Shown here in pieces: positions 1 through 10,700 of a stretch of 64,000 bases of DNA. The notes below the pieces were generated by a model. It made no database searches and was not told the DNA's origin. It saw only the letters and a program-made list of their open reading frames with translations. The translations under genes and the position numbers were made by a program. Each line of letters starts with the position of its first letter. The first letter of the stretch is position 1. Origin of the DNA: Porpolomopsis calyptriformis (Eukaryota; Basidiomycota; Agaricomycetes; Agaricales; Hygrophoraceae); NCBI GenBank assembly GCA_951640195.1, contig OX621174.1:186001-250000 (forward strand), written 5' to 3'.

Positions 1-117
1 CTAGAGACCTTCAGGTTTATCCTCAGGATTAAACCTACAGCCAACTCCCTCTCCCATATGCAAAATCTACTTACCTTGTCCCCTGCACCAAGATACCCAC
101 CTTTATGCTTAGCCTCC

Positions 118-411
118 CTATCTCCTGGAAAATCCATGATGCCTTTCACGTTTCACTCCTGAGACCCACTAATATTAATACTGATCTCTATCCAGAAGAA
201 GTGGATGATAATCTCCACCCACCTCCAAGAGAAAGAAGAATATAAGGTTAAACAAATTCTTCAGCATCACAGGTCTACTCAACATTGTACATATTTGGTC
301 AAATAGGTCAGCTATCCCATTGAAGAAGCAAGCTGGAAACTGAAGAAGAACCTCCTTCACATGAAAGAGCAAATTCTAGAATATGAACAATTAATTCAAA
401 CAGCAATTTAA
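118..411 (+). pseudogene. Ty3/gypsy (chromovirus) integrase tail and chromodomain remnant
   Basis: This is the last part of a gypsy-type pol gene. The frame starting near 118 reads the motif typical of the integrase C-terminus (IHDAFHVSLLRPTN). After a one-base frame change near 235 it reads a chromodomain: YKVKQILQHH, then YLVK-stop-VSYPIEEASWK, ending EYEQLIQTAI before TAA at 409-411. In chromodomains the position after YLVK is Trp, so the TAG at 304-306 is best explained by TGG to TAG. Chromodomains at the integrase end direct insertion into heterochromatin. The rest of the element lies left of the window or is lost. One frameshift and one stop make it non-functional. The family assignment is confident; exact 5' limits are not. 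Confidence 0.75.
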
Positions 412-536
412 TCACTCTTTCACGGTATCAGCTCCCCTCATTTACATTTTTCACTTTTATCACTCCTTTTCCAACTCCAACTAGTCTTTATAATCACTAC
501 CATCTCCATTCTACTCCTCAATATCAACTATTTGCT

Positions 537-1118
537 ATGCCTGCAGAACATGTCCAACACCACTCCCAAACTGCTCACAAGTCCACTGGTGGTCGCCCAC
601 CATGAACTTCTCACATATCCACTGAACGACAGCCCCTTCATCGCACTCCCCCACCACTTGCCTCCACCTCCTCTGCCTATGGTGAGGCCGAGCTTGCTGG
701 ACAACTCTGGCAGCATAACCGCCACACGCGAAACCAGGCCCTCTCCATGTGGCCTAAAGAAATCAATGCACCACCCATCCCACCCAAACAGATTATTGAG
801 TCATTAAAGAAGGATATTGATTACTACAAAAAAGAGATTGCAAGATTAAATGATGAATTGTACAACCAATGGTTGGATTTGGACCAGGAGAGAAGAGCAA
901 ACAAACATTGGAGAGAACAGGCGAGATATTGGGAGGCAAAACATAAGGAAGTTGCAAAGGTACTTCCCCATCTCGATTCTCCCACTCCACCCATTTTCCC
1001 TGGTCCACTCATTGTCCCTGCTGGTTCATCGTCGAACCCCATCACCATCCCCGATGACAACTTTCCTTCCCCGGTTGACATTATTTCCCTGTCAACAACC
1101 ATTCCCAACAAGGACTAA
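537..1118 (+). pseudogene. gypsy-associated accessory coiled-coil ORF, copy A (one in-frame TGA)
   Basis: An ATG at 537 opens a frame of 193 codons broken only by TGA at 603-605 (PP-stop-TSH), which C-to-T change of CGA would explain. The N-terminal half is rich in Pro, Ser, Thr and His. The middle is a charged helix with coiled-coil periodicity (IIESLKKDIDYYKKEIARLN), followed by the aromatic motif REQARYWEAKHKEV and a Pro/Ser-rich tail. It starts 126 bp after the chromodomain stop of a gypsy remnant. Copy B at 2230-2724 has the same layout and the same YW..QA.YWE-like motif, also just after a gypsy pol end. No known function recognised. It may be a structural or Gag-like accessory protein of this retroelement family. 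Confidence 0.5.
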
Positions 1119-1319
1119 TCCTAGTCCTTCCCCTCCTCCACACCCATCAACTCTCTCGAATGCCATCTCAAAATTTGGGATGAAATTCCTTTTAGTGAAG
1201 GTGTATATCACGGACATATTTTTCTTTTTCTTTTTAGTCAGATATAATTAGTCTCTTATCCATTTACCCTTCTGCTTTACCAATTTATATATAGAGACTG
1301 AATATACCCCAAGTTTGGA

Positions 1320-2083
1320 TCTCTCCATATAACAAGCATGCCAATGGAGTTGTGGAACGTGGTTACTTTACATTATGAGAGGCTATCATCAAGTCAAGTG
1401 ACAAAGATAAATTTGGAAGGATCAGAAACTGGCACAAACAGGTGGAGATAGCAGCCTTTGCTGACTGAGTTACAGTCAGTAGTGTTACAGGATATTCCCC
1501 ATATTATCTCCTTCATGGAATGCATCCCTTATTACCCTTTGATCTTGCAGAAGCTACCTTCATGGTTGAGGGTTTCCAATCAGGATTATCAACCTCTGAT
1601 CTCCTTTCCCTGAGGATTAGACAGCTAGAATGACGTCAAGAAGATATTGACAAAGCTGCTGAAACTCTAAAGAAAGCTCATTTCAAGTCTAAGCAACAGT
1701 TTGAACACCGTTTCAGCAAGCATCTCATCAGAAGATATTATAGACCAGGAGAACTAGTCCTTGTCAGAAATAGCCGATTAGAATCTACCTTAGGAAGGCT
1801 CAAGACAGAACCAAGGTACCTTGACCCATATAAGGTAGCCAAGAGAATGACAAGAGGAGCCTACATCCTCCAGGAACTGGATGGAGCTAAACATGCGGAA
1901 CATTATGCTGCATTCCGCTTACTCCCCTACGTCTATCGAGATAGCCCTACCCTATATAGATTATCCCATGATGATGAGATTGCCAATGGGCAAACAGCTT
2001 CCAAGGACTCTGATCATCGATCAGAACCCAGTGATCTGGACACTGATATTGAAATGGGAAGTTTAAGTAATAAGACTTCCTAA
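1320..2083 (+). pseudogene. Ty3/gypsy integrase C-terminal remnant
   Basis: The frame through 1,847 reads typical gypsy integrase C-terminal sequence: GVVERGHFTLREAI, then VTGYSPYYLLHGMHPLLPFDL, RRYYRPGELVLVRNSRLE and PRYLDPYKVAKRMTRGAYIL, ending at TAA near 2,083. The frame holds TGA at 1,466-1,468 (AD-stop-VTV, where relatives have Arg) and TGA at 1,631-1,633 (LE-stop-RQED), both explained by CGA to TGA. The catalytic D,D,E core except its end is missing, so this is a 3' pol fragment. Its downstream neighbour is accessory ORF copy B. It is a second element, not a continuation of the first: the order pol end, accessory ORF, pol end, accessory ORF implies two tandem or overlapping insertions. 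Confidence 0.8.
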
Positions 2084-2166
2084 TCAAGACTTAATCATCA
2101 ATCAGATCTAGCCACCTGATGTAAACTGCATGCCCCACACTCGCTTATTACTTTCCTTCAATCTAG

Positions 2167-2724
2167 ATGACGACAAGCTACCTCCTACTGCAAAGTCCCT
2201 CCCCTCCACTCAAAATCAAACTGCTCACCATGTCGACACCCTATTCTACTAAAGCACAATGCCAATGGTTCAACTGGGACCAGGCAAACCTAAACAACCA
2301 AGCCACATCTAGCAACCTGCCCCCACCTCTCACTGCCTACAATTGCCATAACCCCCACCAACCCCTTTATACCCTCATGCCTGCAATGGATGAGGCACCA
2401 GCTAATCCGTCAAAGGATGAAATCATCATGACCCTACTTAGGGATCGACATCAGCAAGACGTGTACCTTCGGAAGCTCGAGAGCGAGCTCTTTGAGCTCA
2501 ATGGCAAACTTGTAGGACAGGAGCTAGCACTACGTTTAAGGGTGGAAATGATCAAGTATTGGATGGATCAAGCTACATACTGGGAGTCTAGGTGTGTAAC
2601 AGCATATAGGCAAAGCGTGTTCATCCCATCTATTTCCCCCCTTCCCCCCAATGTCATTATCCCTCCTTCATCTCTCATTGGTGCCAATGGCCCCATGGAG
2701 GAAGAACCCTTAGATAGGGAGTAG
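2167..2724 (+). CDS. gypsy-associated accessory coiled-coil ORF, copy B
   Basis: Open from ATG 2,167 (second in-frame ATG at 2,230, which gives a start more like copy A) to TAG at 2,722. The N-terminal half is polar and Pro/Asn/Gln-rich. From about residue 85 a long charged helix follows (DRHQQDVYLRKLESELFELN), then KYWMDQATYWESRCV and a Pro-rich tail. The helix and the aromatic motif align with copy A. It lies 83 bp after the integrase remnant. Unlike copy A it has no premature stop, so it may still be expressible. Function unknown; a host gene is unlikely because both copies follow pol ends. Confidence 0.5.
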   Translation: MTTSYLLLQSPSPPLKIKLLTMSTPYSTKAQCQWFNWDQANLNNQATSSNLPPPLTAYNCHNPHQPLYTLMPAMDEAPANPSKDEIIMTLLRDRHQQDVYLRKLESELFELNGKLVGQELALRLRVEMIKYWMDQATYWESRCVTAYRQSVFIPSISPLPPNVIIPPSSLIGANGPMEEEPLDRE

Positions 2725-3027
2725 TAGTCCTTCCTCACACACACGCCGCCAATTCTTTGTTTTATTTTATATAGCCTTTTTTTTACCTTTTTTACCACAA
2801 TGTCACATAAGGAATCTCTTATTAGGAGTAATCCATGTAAATAAGAGAGACATTGGGTAAATAATTAATATGTAAACCCTCTACAATCGACAGGATCGTT
2901 AAGGGATCAACTAAGATTTCAGCTCAGGCTAGTCACATGCTTATAAACCAGGTTCAGTTCACAAGCCACAACATCGCACTCACAGCTATCCAACACCACC
3001 CTCAACCTTTACTCTTTTTTTGTCACA

Positions 3028-3339
3028 ATGCAATCATCCACTTCCCTCACTTCTATCCCTGAATCTAACTATGAGGACACCACCAACTCATCCACGTGCA
3101 CCCTCCTTTGCGAATCTCAGCTTTTTCACACCTCGGTCGAAATCGAACAGCCACCCCTCATATATATCCCTGGGCCAAGAACTGGCCTAATCCTCCCAGA
3201 CCACTCATATCCCCCACCTCAAAATACCTCTACCCCCACTATACTTGCCACCACTCAACAACTTCAAAGCAGTTTTCAGTCCCTCAACTGGGACGGATTT
3301 GTTTTCCATCTTAGCCATATCCAAGGTGGTCCTATCTAA
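3028..3339 (+). CDS. small hypothetical ORF between gypsy remnant and putative LTR
   Basis: A 103-residue reading frame, Ser/Thr/Pro-rich at the N-terminus (SIPESNYEDTTNSSTCTLL), without recognisable domain. The sequence just after it (3,340-3,600) reads well for short stretches in other frames, so this could be the start of a longer decayed frame. It lies between accessory ORF B and a putative LTR, so it is probably part of the retroelement. Weak evidence. Confidence 0.25.
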   Translation: MQSSTSLTSIPESNYEDTTNSSTCTLLCESQLFHTSVEIEQPPLIYIPGPRTGLILPDHSYPPPQNTSTPTILATTQQLQSSFQSLNWDGFVFHLSHIQGGPI

Positions 3340-3663
3340 TTGGGATCCCTTGTCCAATTTCGATATCCAAGTAACCAAGTCCAATAACAGGGATGAGCGG
3401 TAGTCAGCAGTGTTTGGATTGTTGCGAAATCGTATTGGGTGTTGGAGGCACACTTGGAGCAGGGAGATGTCAACATTTTGCTTGTGGTGGACCAGGAATA
3501 TGCTAGGATGGAGAAGAAGAAACCTTGGAATGGATAGTTAGGAAAGCTTTTCCCTTGCTATGTCGAATACGAGACCTGGTAATGTAGAAACAACTGGGTT
3601 GAAGGTATTATATTGTGCAAGAATCAACTGAGGACAGTTGTAATCTCTTTGTCCCCTGCAGAT

Positions 3664-4720
3664 GTCATGATCCCAAACTGATTTGGTATCAAACTTAACT
3701 AAAGATCATGCATTCAGCAAGTAGCATCTATAGCTCAAATATCCTTTATCTTATCTTATCTTATCTTATCTTAGATAAGATATCACTGTCCCTCACACAT
3801 TATCTTATCTCAGATAAGATACACTACTATCTTTACCTATGCTATCTTATCATGGACAATAGCATTCTTCCCCATTATTCTCTGAGTTAGAATGACTCAT
3901 ATCCCATTTCTCTATTGTTCTGTCATCACTCCATTGTTCTCTGAGTCACTATGACTCATATTAATCTCTTCCATTGTTCTCCTCATTGTCTGACTCATAG
4001 TGAGTCACAATTCAAACTCCTCATTGTTCTTTTATCCATTGTTCTTATTTCCTATTGTTCTCATTGCCCATTGTTCTCAAACATATATAAAGGGCCCCCT
4101 TTTCACCAGTGAGGAGTTCAGTTCATGTTCAGTTCACTTCCAGTTCATTTCCCCCCCCACTTTTACCCCACTCCCTCCCCTCAGTCTATCCTCCCCCTTT
4201 TCCTTTGAACTCACCCCTAGTACTCAGTACCTAGTACTACCTCTTATTAATACTACTTGTCTGTAGTCAATACATCCAATCTAGTCTAGTCTCTTAAGCT
4301 TATACCCTGTGTGATTTCACCTAAACCCTCTTACATTAAGAACCAACTTAGGAATCACCCCTTGACGTATTTCTGTAAGTTGAAGATAGCCACTGAGGAC
4401 TATCTTATCTTACTTCAGCCCCTGCTTATTCATCACATTCTCTAAGTCTCAGTCCTTATTGGAGAGACCTCACTGTGATACCTATTCTTCTAAGTCAGCC
4501 ATTGACTTCATTCTTGTTCTCCCAGTCAATACTATCCATTGAGTTTGGATAGCCTGTTCATCTGTACATTCCAGCCAAGGATTACTCAAGCCCCATCAAA
4601 GGAGGAAGTGTCCATTACTCAATCAATTCACATCTCCCCTGAACAACTAGGACTTACTTGATTAACGTACAACTCCAGTAGTTCTAGAAGTGAAGTATTT
4701 TTTTATTTCACCTGATACAT
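3664..4720 (+). repeat. putative LTR of the gypsy element, with promoter-like array
   Basis: The stretch begins TGTCATGATCCC, a start common for gypsy LTRs, and lies at the 3' end of the gypsy remnants. It holds (TTATC)n at 3,748-3,775 with palindromes of the form TATCTNAGATA, five TGACTCA/TGAGTCA sites at 3,893-4,007, repeated CCATTGTTCT decamers to 4,080, a TATA box at 4,083-4,090 and a pyrimidine-rich start region. The right end was not found because no second copy is in the window. The end given is only a guess at where the AT-rich flank begins. Confidence 0.4.
3893..4090 (+). promoter_or_regulatory. AP-1/Gcn4-type site cluster with CCATTGTTCT repeats and TATA box
   Basis: Five perfect TGACTCA or TGAGTCA heptamers lie at 3,893, 3,942, 3,952, 3,991 and 4,001. 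They are interleaved with about eight copies of YYATTGTTCT (for example 3,931, 3,971, 4,036 and 4,069). A TATA box (ATATATAA) follows at 4,083. TGACTCA is the established site of Gcn4/AP-1 bZIP factors; ATTGTT resembles HMG-box sites. Binding itself is inferred. Confidence 0.55.
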
Positions 4721-5137
4721 GATGTGTAACAAGTCTGAGGTGATCACATTGGAGATACATTATATAGGGTGTTTTGTAAATATGTCAGGGTAGAGGTAGG
4801 GTAGAGGTAGCTATTTTATATAAAGATACATATCCTATTATAGTAATTATAGTTAAATTATAGTAATCTATGAGGCTAAAATCATTATCACCATCATCAT
4901 CATCATTACATAATAGATAATAATATGACCAAGCCTTCAAGAGTTTATGCACAAGTGGTTAATATGATTATATGATATCAAATGAATACTGTGCATGAAT
5001 GAGTAGTGAATACGCATTGCAAGATATCAGATAACAATAATAGTAGACTTACACAACAATCCCATTGAGCTTATTTCAAAAGAATAATGCACATTGACCT
5101 CTAGTGATTGATGTGCTAAAATCAAATAAAATAATCA
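4721..5137. other. AT-rich spacer, no gene seen
   Basis: AT-rich sequence with a short ATC microsatellite near 4,890-4,910. Part of 4,990-5,040 is weakly the reverse complement of sequence near 5,260-5,320, so it may belong to the hairpin element that follows. No coding signal. Confidence 0.4.
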
Positions 5138-5260
5138 AATGAAACAATAGTATTTATGAAGTTAATAAAAATATGGACATCATCATTATGTTACTCACTT
5201 TCATTATCATAATAGTGATGTCCATATTTTTATTAACTTTATAAATACTATTGTTTCATT
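5138..5260. repeat. hairpin (MITE-like) repeat with 53-bp arms
   Basis: Left arm 5,138-5,190 and right arm 5,208-5,260 are reverse complements with only a few mismatches, separated by 17 bp. The arms contain the string TTAATAAAAATATGGACATCA. Weaker inverted similarity continues outward on both sides. Such structures are typical of foldback or MITE elements. No coding capacity. Confidence 0.75.
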
Positions 5261-5510
5261 GATATTGGATAGCTTGCGATTGTGCATTAACTACTTGTCA
5301 TTCATGCAATTAGCTTGCAATCATCTTAATATTATACTAGCACACAAACATCTTGAAGTCTATGTGCATCTTTGTGGACAGGTAATGAGATAATATATAT
5401 TAATAATAAAATATAATATAATGGAATGTATATGTCTGAATTTCGTCATATTAATGTCACTTTGACATCCATTGAGACTAAGCCAAAAAATGGGCGGTGG
5501 CCACCTAGGG

Positions 5511-5518
5511 TATAAAAG
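5511..5518 (+). promoter_or_regulatory. TATA box upstream of the decayed coiled-coil ORF
   Basis: TATAAAAG in a GC-richer context (CCACCTAGGG before it), 158 bp upstream of the ATG at 5,676. Spacing suits a transcription start near 5,545. Confidence 0.4.
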
Positions 5519-5675
5519 GGCTGCCTGATGAAGTAATCCATCATTTTCACCCTTGTCACTTTCCCCCCACTTATGAGTGCATGGATCCCCCCTACTTAGC
5601 CACTTATCCCTAATCCACTCAAGTCTTTATCTTATCTGATCCTCATCATCTCTCTAGAGAAGATAACGATATAAA

Positions 5676-6353
5676 ATGGACAGCAAGCAAAAATCAATGA
5701 AAGCAACAAAAGCAACAAAAGTGACAAAAGCAGCTCACCTTGAAGAGGAAGAGCTCCAGAACATGGATTGAGCCACATGCAAGGTGACTGAGATGGAAGC
5801 AAAAAAATGGGTGGCATTTGTTGGATACATGCAGATTGAACTGGATGCTACATAAGAAGCTAAAGAAGAGGTTAAATATCACCTCAAGTTTGGTACATAT
5901 AATGATCAGGCACTGTCTAAAGCCAAGGTTTGGCAACATAGGAAGTTGTTACTTGAGAATGGCTTCCTCCAATTTCAAACAGAGTCAGCCATTCTAATTG
6001 GGATCTACATAGACCACATCAATGGAAGCCAGATTACCAGGGACCTAGAGGTACTGAGGCTGGCCCCACTGGAGTTTTTGGAGAAGCAATTTATGCACCA
6101 GGTGATTGAATTTGGAGGATAGCACTGCTGTGCTGCGGTGTAGGAATTGAAGGACTTGTATGAGGAAGAAATGAACTTGTTGGAGAAGAATGCACTAGAG
6201 TTCGAGTAATAGAGGAACATGTTGGAAAAGCATCTGGCCAAGATGCACAAGTACAGCAATCGAATGAAGGAGATGTGGGTGCTACTAGGGAAAATGACAA
6301 TGAGATATAATGAGCAGAGATGGTGGAAAGTGTGTGTGTATAACCTAGTGTAA
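5676..6353 (+). pseudogene. decayed coiled-coil protein gene of unknown family
   Basis: One frame runs from ATG 5,676 to TAA 6,351-6,353 (225 codons) and stays coherent through six in-frame stops: TGA 5,769, TAA 5,853, TAG 6,120, TAG 6,141, and the adjacent TAA 6,207 and TAG 6,210. Every one is a codon that C-to-T change makes from CGA, CAA or CAG. The reading is Lys/Ala-rich at first (KATKATKVTKAAHLEEEELQ), then amphipathic helix (EVLRLAPLEFLEKQF, LKDLYEEEMNLLEKNALEFE). A TATA box lies upstream. It has no recognised domain; structural (Gag-like) protein of a mobile element is the likeliest identity, by context only. Confidence 0.5.
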
Positions 6354-6369
6354 TATTTTTGCAAGTTAG

Positions 6370-6640
6370 GGGGGGGTTAAAAAGAAAGTAAGCAAGTGAG
6401 AAGTAAGTATCTTGATAAAGTAATTAGGATAAGCAAGCAACTAAGGAAGTGAGTAGCAATAACTATATAAGTAAGTGAGTAGCAATTTATAAGTAAGGAA
6501 GTAAGTTAGTAACTAATAACTAACTAAGGAAGTGAGTGAGTAACTAACTAAGAAAGTAAGTAAGTAAGGAATTTAAGAAAGTAAGTAAGTAACTAGAAAG
6601 TAACTAGGTGAAGAAGTAAGTGCATGAGTAACTTATAATA
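6370..6640. repeat. degenerate GTAA/AAGT low-complexity tract
   Basis: About 270 bp built from irregular repeats of AAGTAAGTAA, AAGTGAGTAG and TAACTAACTAAG. Looks like a decayed microsatellite. No gene. Confidence 0.6.
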
Positions 6641-7575
6641 ACAAAGTGAGGGAGTAATCTGATTATAAGTTACTGAGACACTATAGGCACTAACAATTTT
6701 TTTACAGAGTAAACCTGTATTATGTCTATTATAACTAGGCTCATCCTTTTTATCCAGAGTACTAGCTACTCCTAAAAAGGAGTACAAGTACTTACCCAAG
6801 AGCCCAGGGTTAGAAAAAAGCATAATAAGCATAAACCCAGACCCCCTTAGCAGTAAGTCCCTTCTTCCCTTAACTGCTTACCTTCCTTGATAGCCCACTA
6901 GCTATTACTATAACTATTTCAAAGATAGAAGAAATTACCAAGGAAATTTGGGTGATTTCCAAGACAACAAAGCATTTCCCAGCCCAATTGTAAGATGCTC
7001 AGAATTATATGCTACTTATTGTGTAGGACGGAATGTATTAGGCTCGATAGCCAGCTCACAATGGTCTAGGGTATACTTGCCTAGGGAAATTCATAAGCCT
7101 GAGCTGCGGAACTTAGGGATACAGCCAATACTCTAGAGGCTGGGATGTGTGAACTAAAGGAGCAAGTCAGGAGATAGGAACACTGCCCTTTACAACTAAG
7201 GCTAGCCTACCTCACTAATACTTTCCTTCCTTGCCTATTCTACTCAGCAGAGTACCTTGGGTGCTTCCTCTACTACTATAGAATAAGCTAATGCAACCTC
7301 TAGGCCATTTAAAAGGTGGTGGGGCAGATCACCATTGTTAGTGGAATCTGAGAACTCTATTACAGCTTGAGTATTTCTTTCAGCCTCTCTAATGCTTCAC
7401 TTGTTATTCTAGTAATTCAGGCTGTGCCAACTATATCTCCATATGAAAGTGAGGCCTTGCTGTTGTTATCTGAAATAGCAACTAAAACTATAGTGCCATT
7501 ATCTGCAGTGTCTGTAACCTAGATGAAGCCAAGCACAGCAACCTCTTCCTAGTTAGTATGATAGTCTATGTAGAT
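6641..7575. other. AT-rich spacer, host sequence of the copia insertion
   Basis: No convincing coding region on either strand. The copia element inserted at its right end; the interrupted sequence resumes at 12,102. Short open stretches (for example 6,948-7,136) lack family similarity I can recognise. Confidence 0.4.
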
Positions 7576-7580
7576 TCAAA

Positions 7581-7692
7581 TGTTGGGATATGTACAATCA
7601 CGACACCATTGATACAAATGTACGCGCATATCGATTATGTAATCTTTAGTATTTTCCTTAATCCGACATTTTTCATCCGACCAACTTCATCA
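7581..7692 (+). repeat. copia 5' LTR
   Basis: 112 bp, beginning TGTTGGGATATG and ending ACTTCATCA. It has A at 7,628 where the 3' LTR has G, and G at 7,679 where the 3' LTR has A; each difference is CpG against CpA. Unusually short for an LTR. Confidence 0.96.
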
Positions 7693-7706
7693 GGTTATGA
7701 GCCCTG
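7693..7706 (+). other. primer binding site for an initiator-tRNA half molecule
   Basis: GGTTATGAGCCCTG directly follows the 5' LTR. It is the exact reverse complement of the anticodon-stem-loop stretch CAGGGCTCATAACC of fungal initiator tRNA-Met. Drosophila copia and Ty5 use the same part of this tRNA. The gag ATG (7,697) lies inside it. Confidence 0.85.
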
Positions 7707-10700
7707 GTTCACCAATGTCTGATTCTATACTCACCTCCAATTCCCAATCCTTGGTCATTCCAAAACTTCGAGATGATGGCTCCAACTGGGCAGATTATGA
7801 GCCGAGGGCTATGCGAGCGATGGGCTCAAAAGGCCTCGTACCCCACTTGAATGGACGATCCAAACGGCCAGTGGATCTGGTCGAGCTTAATAGTGTCCCC
7901 CAGTACAATGGCAAAGATGCCACTGATGAACAAATTGAAACTAGAGAGAAGAAAATGCTTGACTTTGATCAGCGCGAGTATCTTGCGCAACATCTACTCC
8001 TCTCGACAGTCTCACCTCATTTGTCACAAAAGATCATGAAGCTTACCACTGCCAAGGACATGTGGGATATGGTTAAAGCAGATGCGACCACGAAAAGTGT
8101 TCTTCACTAGGTCGATATGCTCAATGCGCTACAGAACATGAGATGCGCATCATCTCCAGACCCGAAGATACATCTTGCTGAGCTGAAGGCTCATCTGGCT
8201 AAGATGACAGAGCGGGTGGAGTATTTGAGGGTGACTAGCTCACCTGTTTCCGACCCGATGCAGGTCAATATAATGATTGCATCGATGCCGGAGGTTTACC
8301 GTGCCACTGTGCAGACAGTCGAAACCACCATGAAGGTTACTGGAAAGTCTATCCAGCCTGATGACCTAGCGTCAATTTTCATCCAGGAAGCGGAACACCG
8401 CTTGATTGCCAGTGGGCAAGAAAGGGCTGCTGAGGCGGCGATGTTTGCCTCGCAAGGTTCCCGAGGATCTGGATCGAAACGCACAGAAAAGAAGTCCGCA
8501 ATGACTAAAACTTGCTATAACTGCCAAAAGGTCGGTCACCTGAAGGCAACGTGTTATGCCCCAGGAGGTGGCATGGAGGGGCAAGGTCCCCATCAACTGA
8601 AGGCGAAAAAGAAACTTGAGGCGGCTAATGTAGCAAAAGTATCAGAAAACGATGACTTATTCGCATTCACATGCACCTCGGACTTTAAAGCCATCGTATC
8701 TAACCTCGGGTTGGATGGATTGGGTCGCGATATGATCCTCGATAGTGGCGCCAGTCGTCACTTTTGCCCGGATAGGGCAAGGTTTGAAAACTACGTACCG
8801 ATTGACCGCGAAATCAAAACTGCCGATGGAAGGACGTTTAAGGCAATCGGAACTGGAGACGTAAGGATTGAGCTACCTAACGGCAGTTCATCATCGTCAG
8901 TGATGTTGAAGGACTGTGTGTACGCACCGGATTTAGCCTTCACACTTGTTTCTGTCAGCCGACTAGCTCAAGCTGCCAAGTCTGTGGTCTTCGGAAAAGA
9001 CCATGCAATTGTTACTCACCCTCGTGGACATGTGATAGCGAAGATCCCATGATTCCAAGGGTTATATAGGATTACACCCGGAACTGAAACCCGGTGTGAT
9101 CATGTGAATGCCGTGACTACCAAGATGATGCTGATGGAGGCCCACCGGAAGTTGGGCCATATTGCTGTGTCGACAGTAAAGCGTATGGTATCGAACGGAA
9201 TGATATTGGGTATCGAGATTGACCCATTGTCCAAGGAAGAATTTTGTGAGCCATGCGTAAAGGCAAAGGCGGCACGAAAACCATTTCCAAAAGAGTCACT
9301 TACCTGAGCAACACAATATGGTGAACGAGTCCATTGGGATCTCTGGGGACCTGCTTCGACATCTAGCCTAGGTGGGAAGCACTATGCTGCCTTCCGAAAA
9401 GATGACTACTCCTGTGAGACACAAGTCTACTTCCTCACAAAGAAAAGTGAAACTCTCGATGCCTACAAGAAGGACGAGGCAGCCATTAATACTCAACAGA
9501 ATGGTGCCCGGATCAAATACCTCCAGTGTGATCGAGGGGGAGAATTCCTGAGTAATGACTTCGATCACCACCTCACTATGAAAGGGACAAAACGTGAACT
9601 TACTGTCCATGACTCTCCTCAACAGGATGGAGTCTCTGAACGTGGTATGCGTACCCATGCTGAACACGCCCGTGCCCTCCTTTTTGCGTCGGGATTACCG
9701 CGATCCCTTTGGGCCAAAGCTATGCACCACTGTGTGTGGCTAGAGAACCAGACTGAAACCCGAGCACTGAATGGAAAGACCCCATATGAGATGGTACGTG
9801 ACCGGAAACCATTTCTGGGTGGGATCCATGAGTTTGGAGCTGCCGCATATGTGAAAGACTTGCATGCTGGAAAGCTTGATGAACATGCACGGAAAGCCCG
9901 CTTTGTCGGATACGATTCTGAGAGCAAAGGGTTCCGGATTTACTGGCCTGATAAGCGAACCATCAGTATCGAACGGGATGTTGTGTTCAACCCGGAAGAC
10001 CTACATCTGCTTCAGGGTGAAGGTATTATCATCCCTGAAGATACCCTGGATGAAGGGGAGAAGAATAAAGTCATCCAGCACTATCCCGATGAACCTAGAC
10101 ACCTACCCCCCAATTCCGAAGTTGTTCCGGAAACTCCGAAAATTCCGGAAACCTGGAGACTTAACCCGGAAATCCTGGAAATCCTGGAATTGGCACCTAC
10201 CTTTGGACACAGAATGCGTACACGTTTACCCCCGGGATCTTACCGGGATATGACAAGGGGTGTTTATGAACCTGCTGCCCTAGCATATGCTGAGGCATTC
10301 ATCTGTGATCTCGGTCTGGAGAGTGGTAATGAACCAGGGGGAGTAATCCCGCTCAACTTCAATTCCGATGATGAAACCCTTGACCCGCTTTATGCGATAG
10401 CGGGATCCATGGGCTCGGAACCATGCTCAATGACTGAAGCACTCGAGGGGCCACATGGAAAGGCATGGGATGCTGCTCTGAAATATGAGATAGGTCAACT
10501 CCAGAAACTCTGGACTTGGGAGATTGTCGACCTACCCCCTGGAAAACCCGTAATCCCATGTTCCGAAGTATTGAAGGAGAAACGGAATGCGGATGACGTT
10601 GTGGATACACGTCGGGTTCGCATAGTTGCTAGTGGACACCGCCAAATGTATGGTGTGAATTACACGGAAACGTTCTCATCAGCTGCAAAGATGCCATCTG

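Noticed and set aside
8050..9310. TGA/TAG read as sense codons or programmed readthrough in the copia frame
   Set aside because: Intact genes nearby end in TGA, TAG and TAA as normal, and the same type of stop occurs in many unrelated decayed frames. Mutation explains all of them.
9619..9927. Antisense frames within the copia polyprotein
   Set aside because: Mirror readings of the polyprotein without start context or family similarity.
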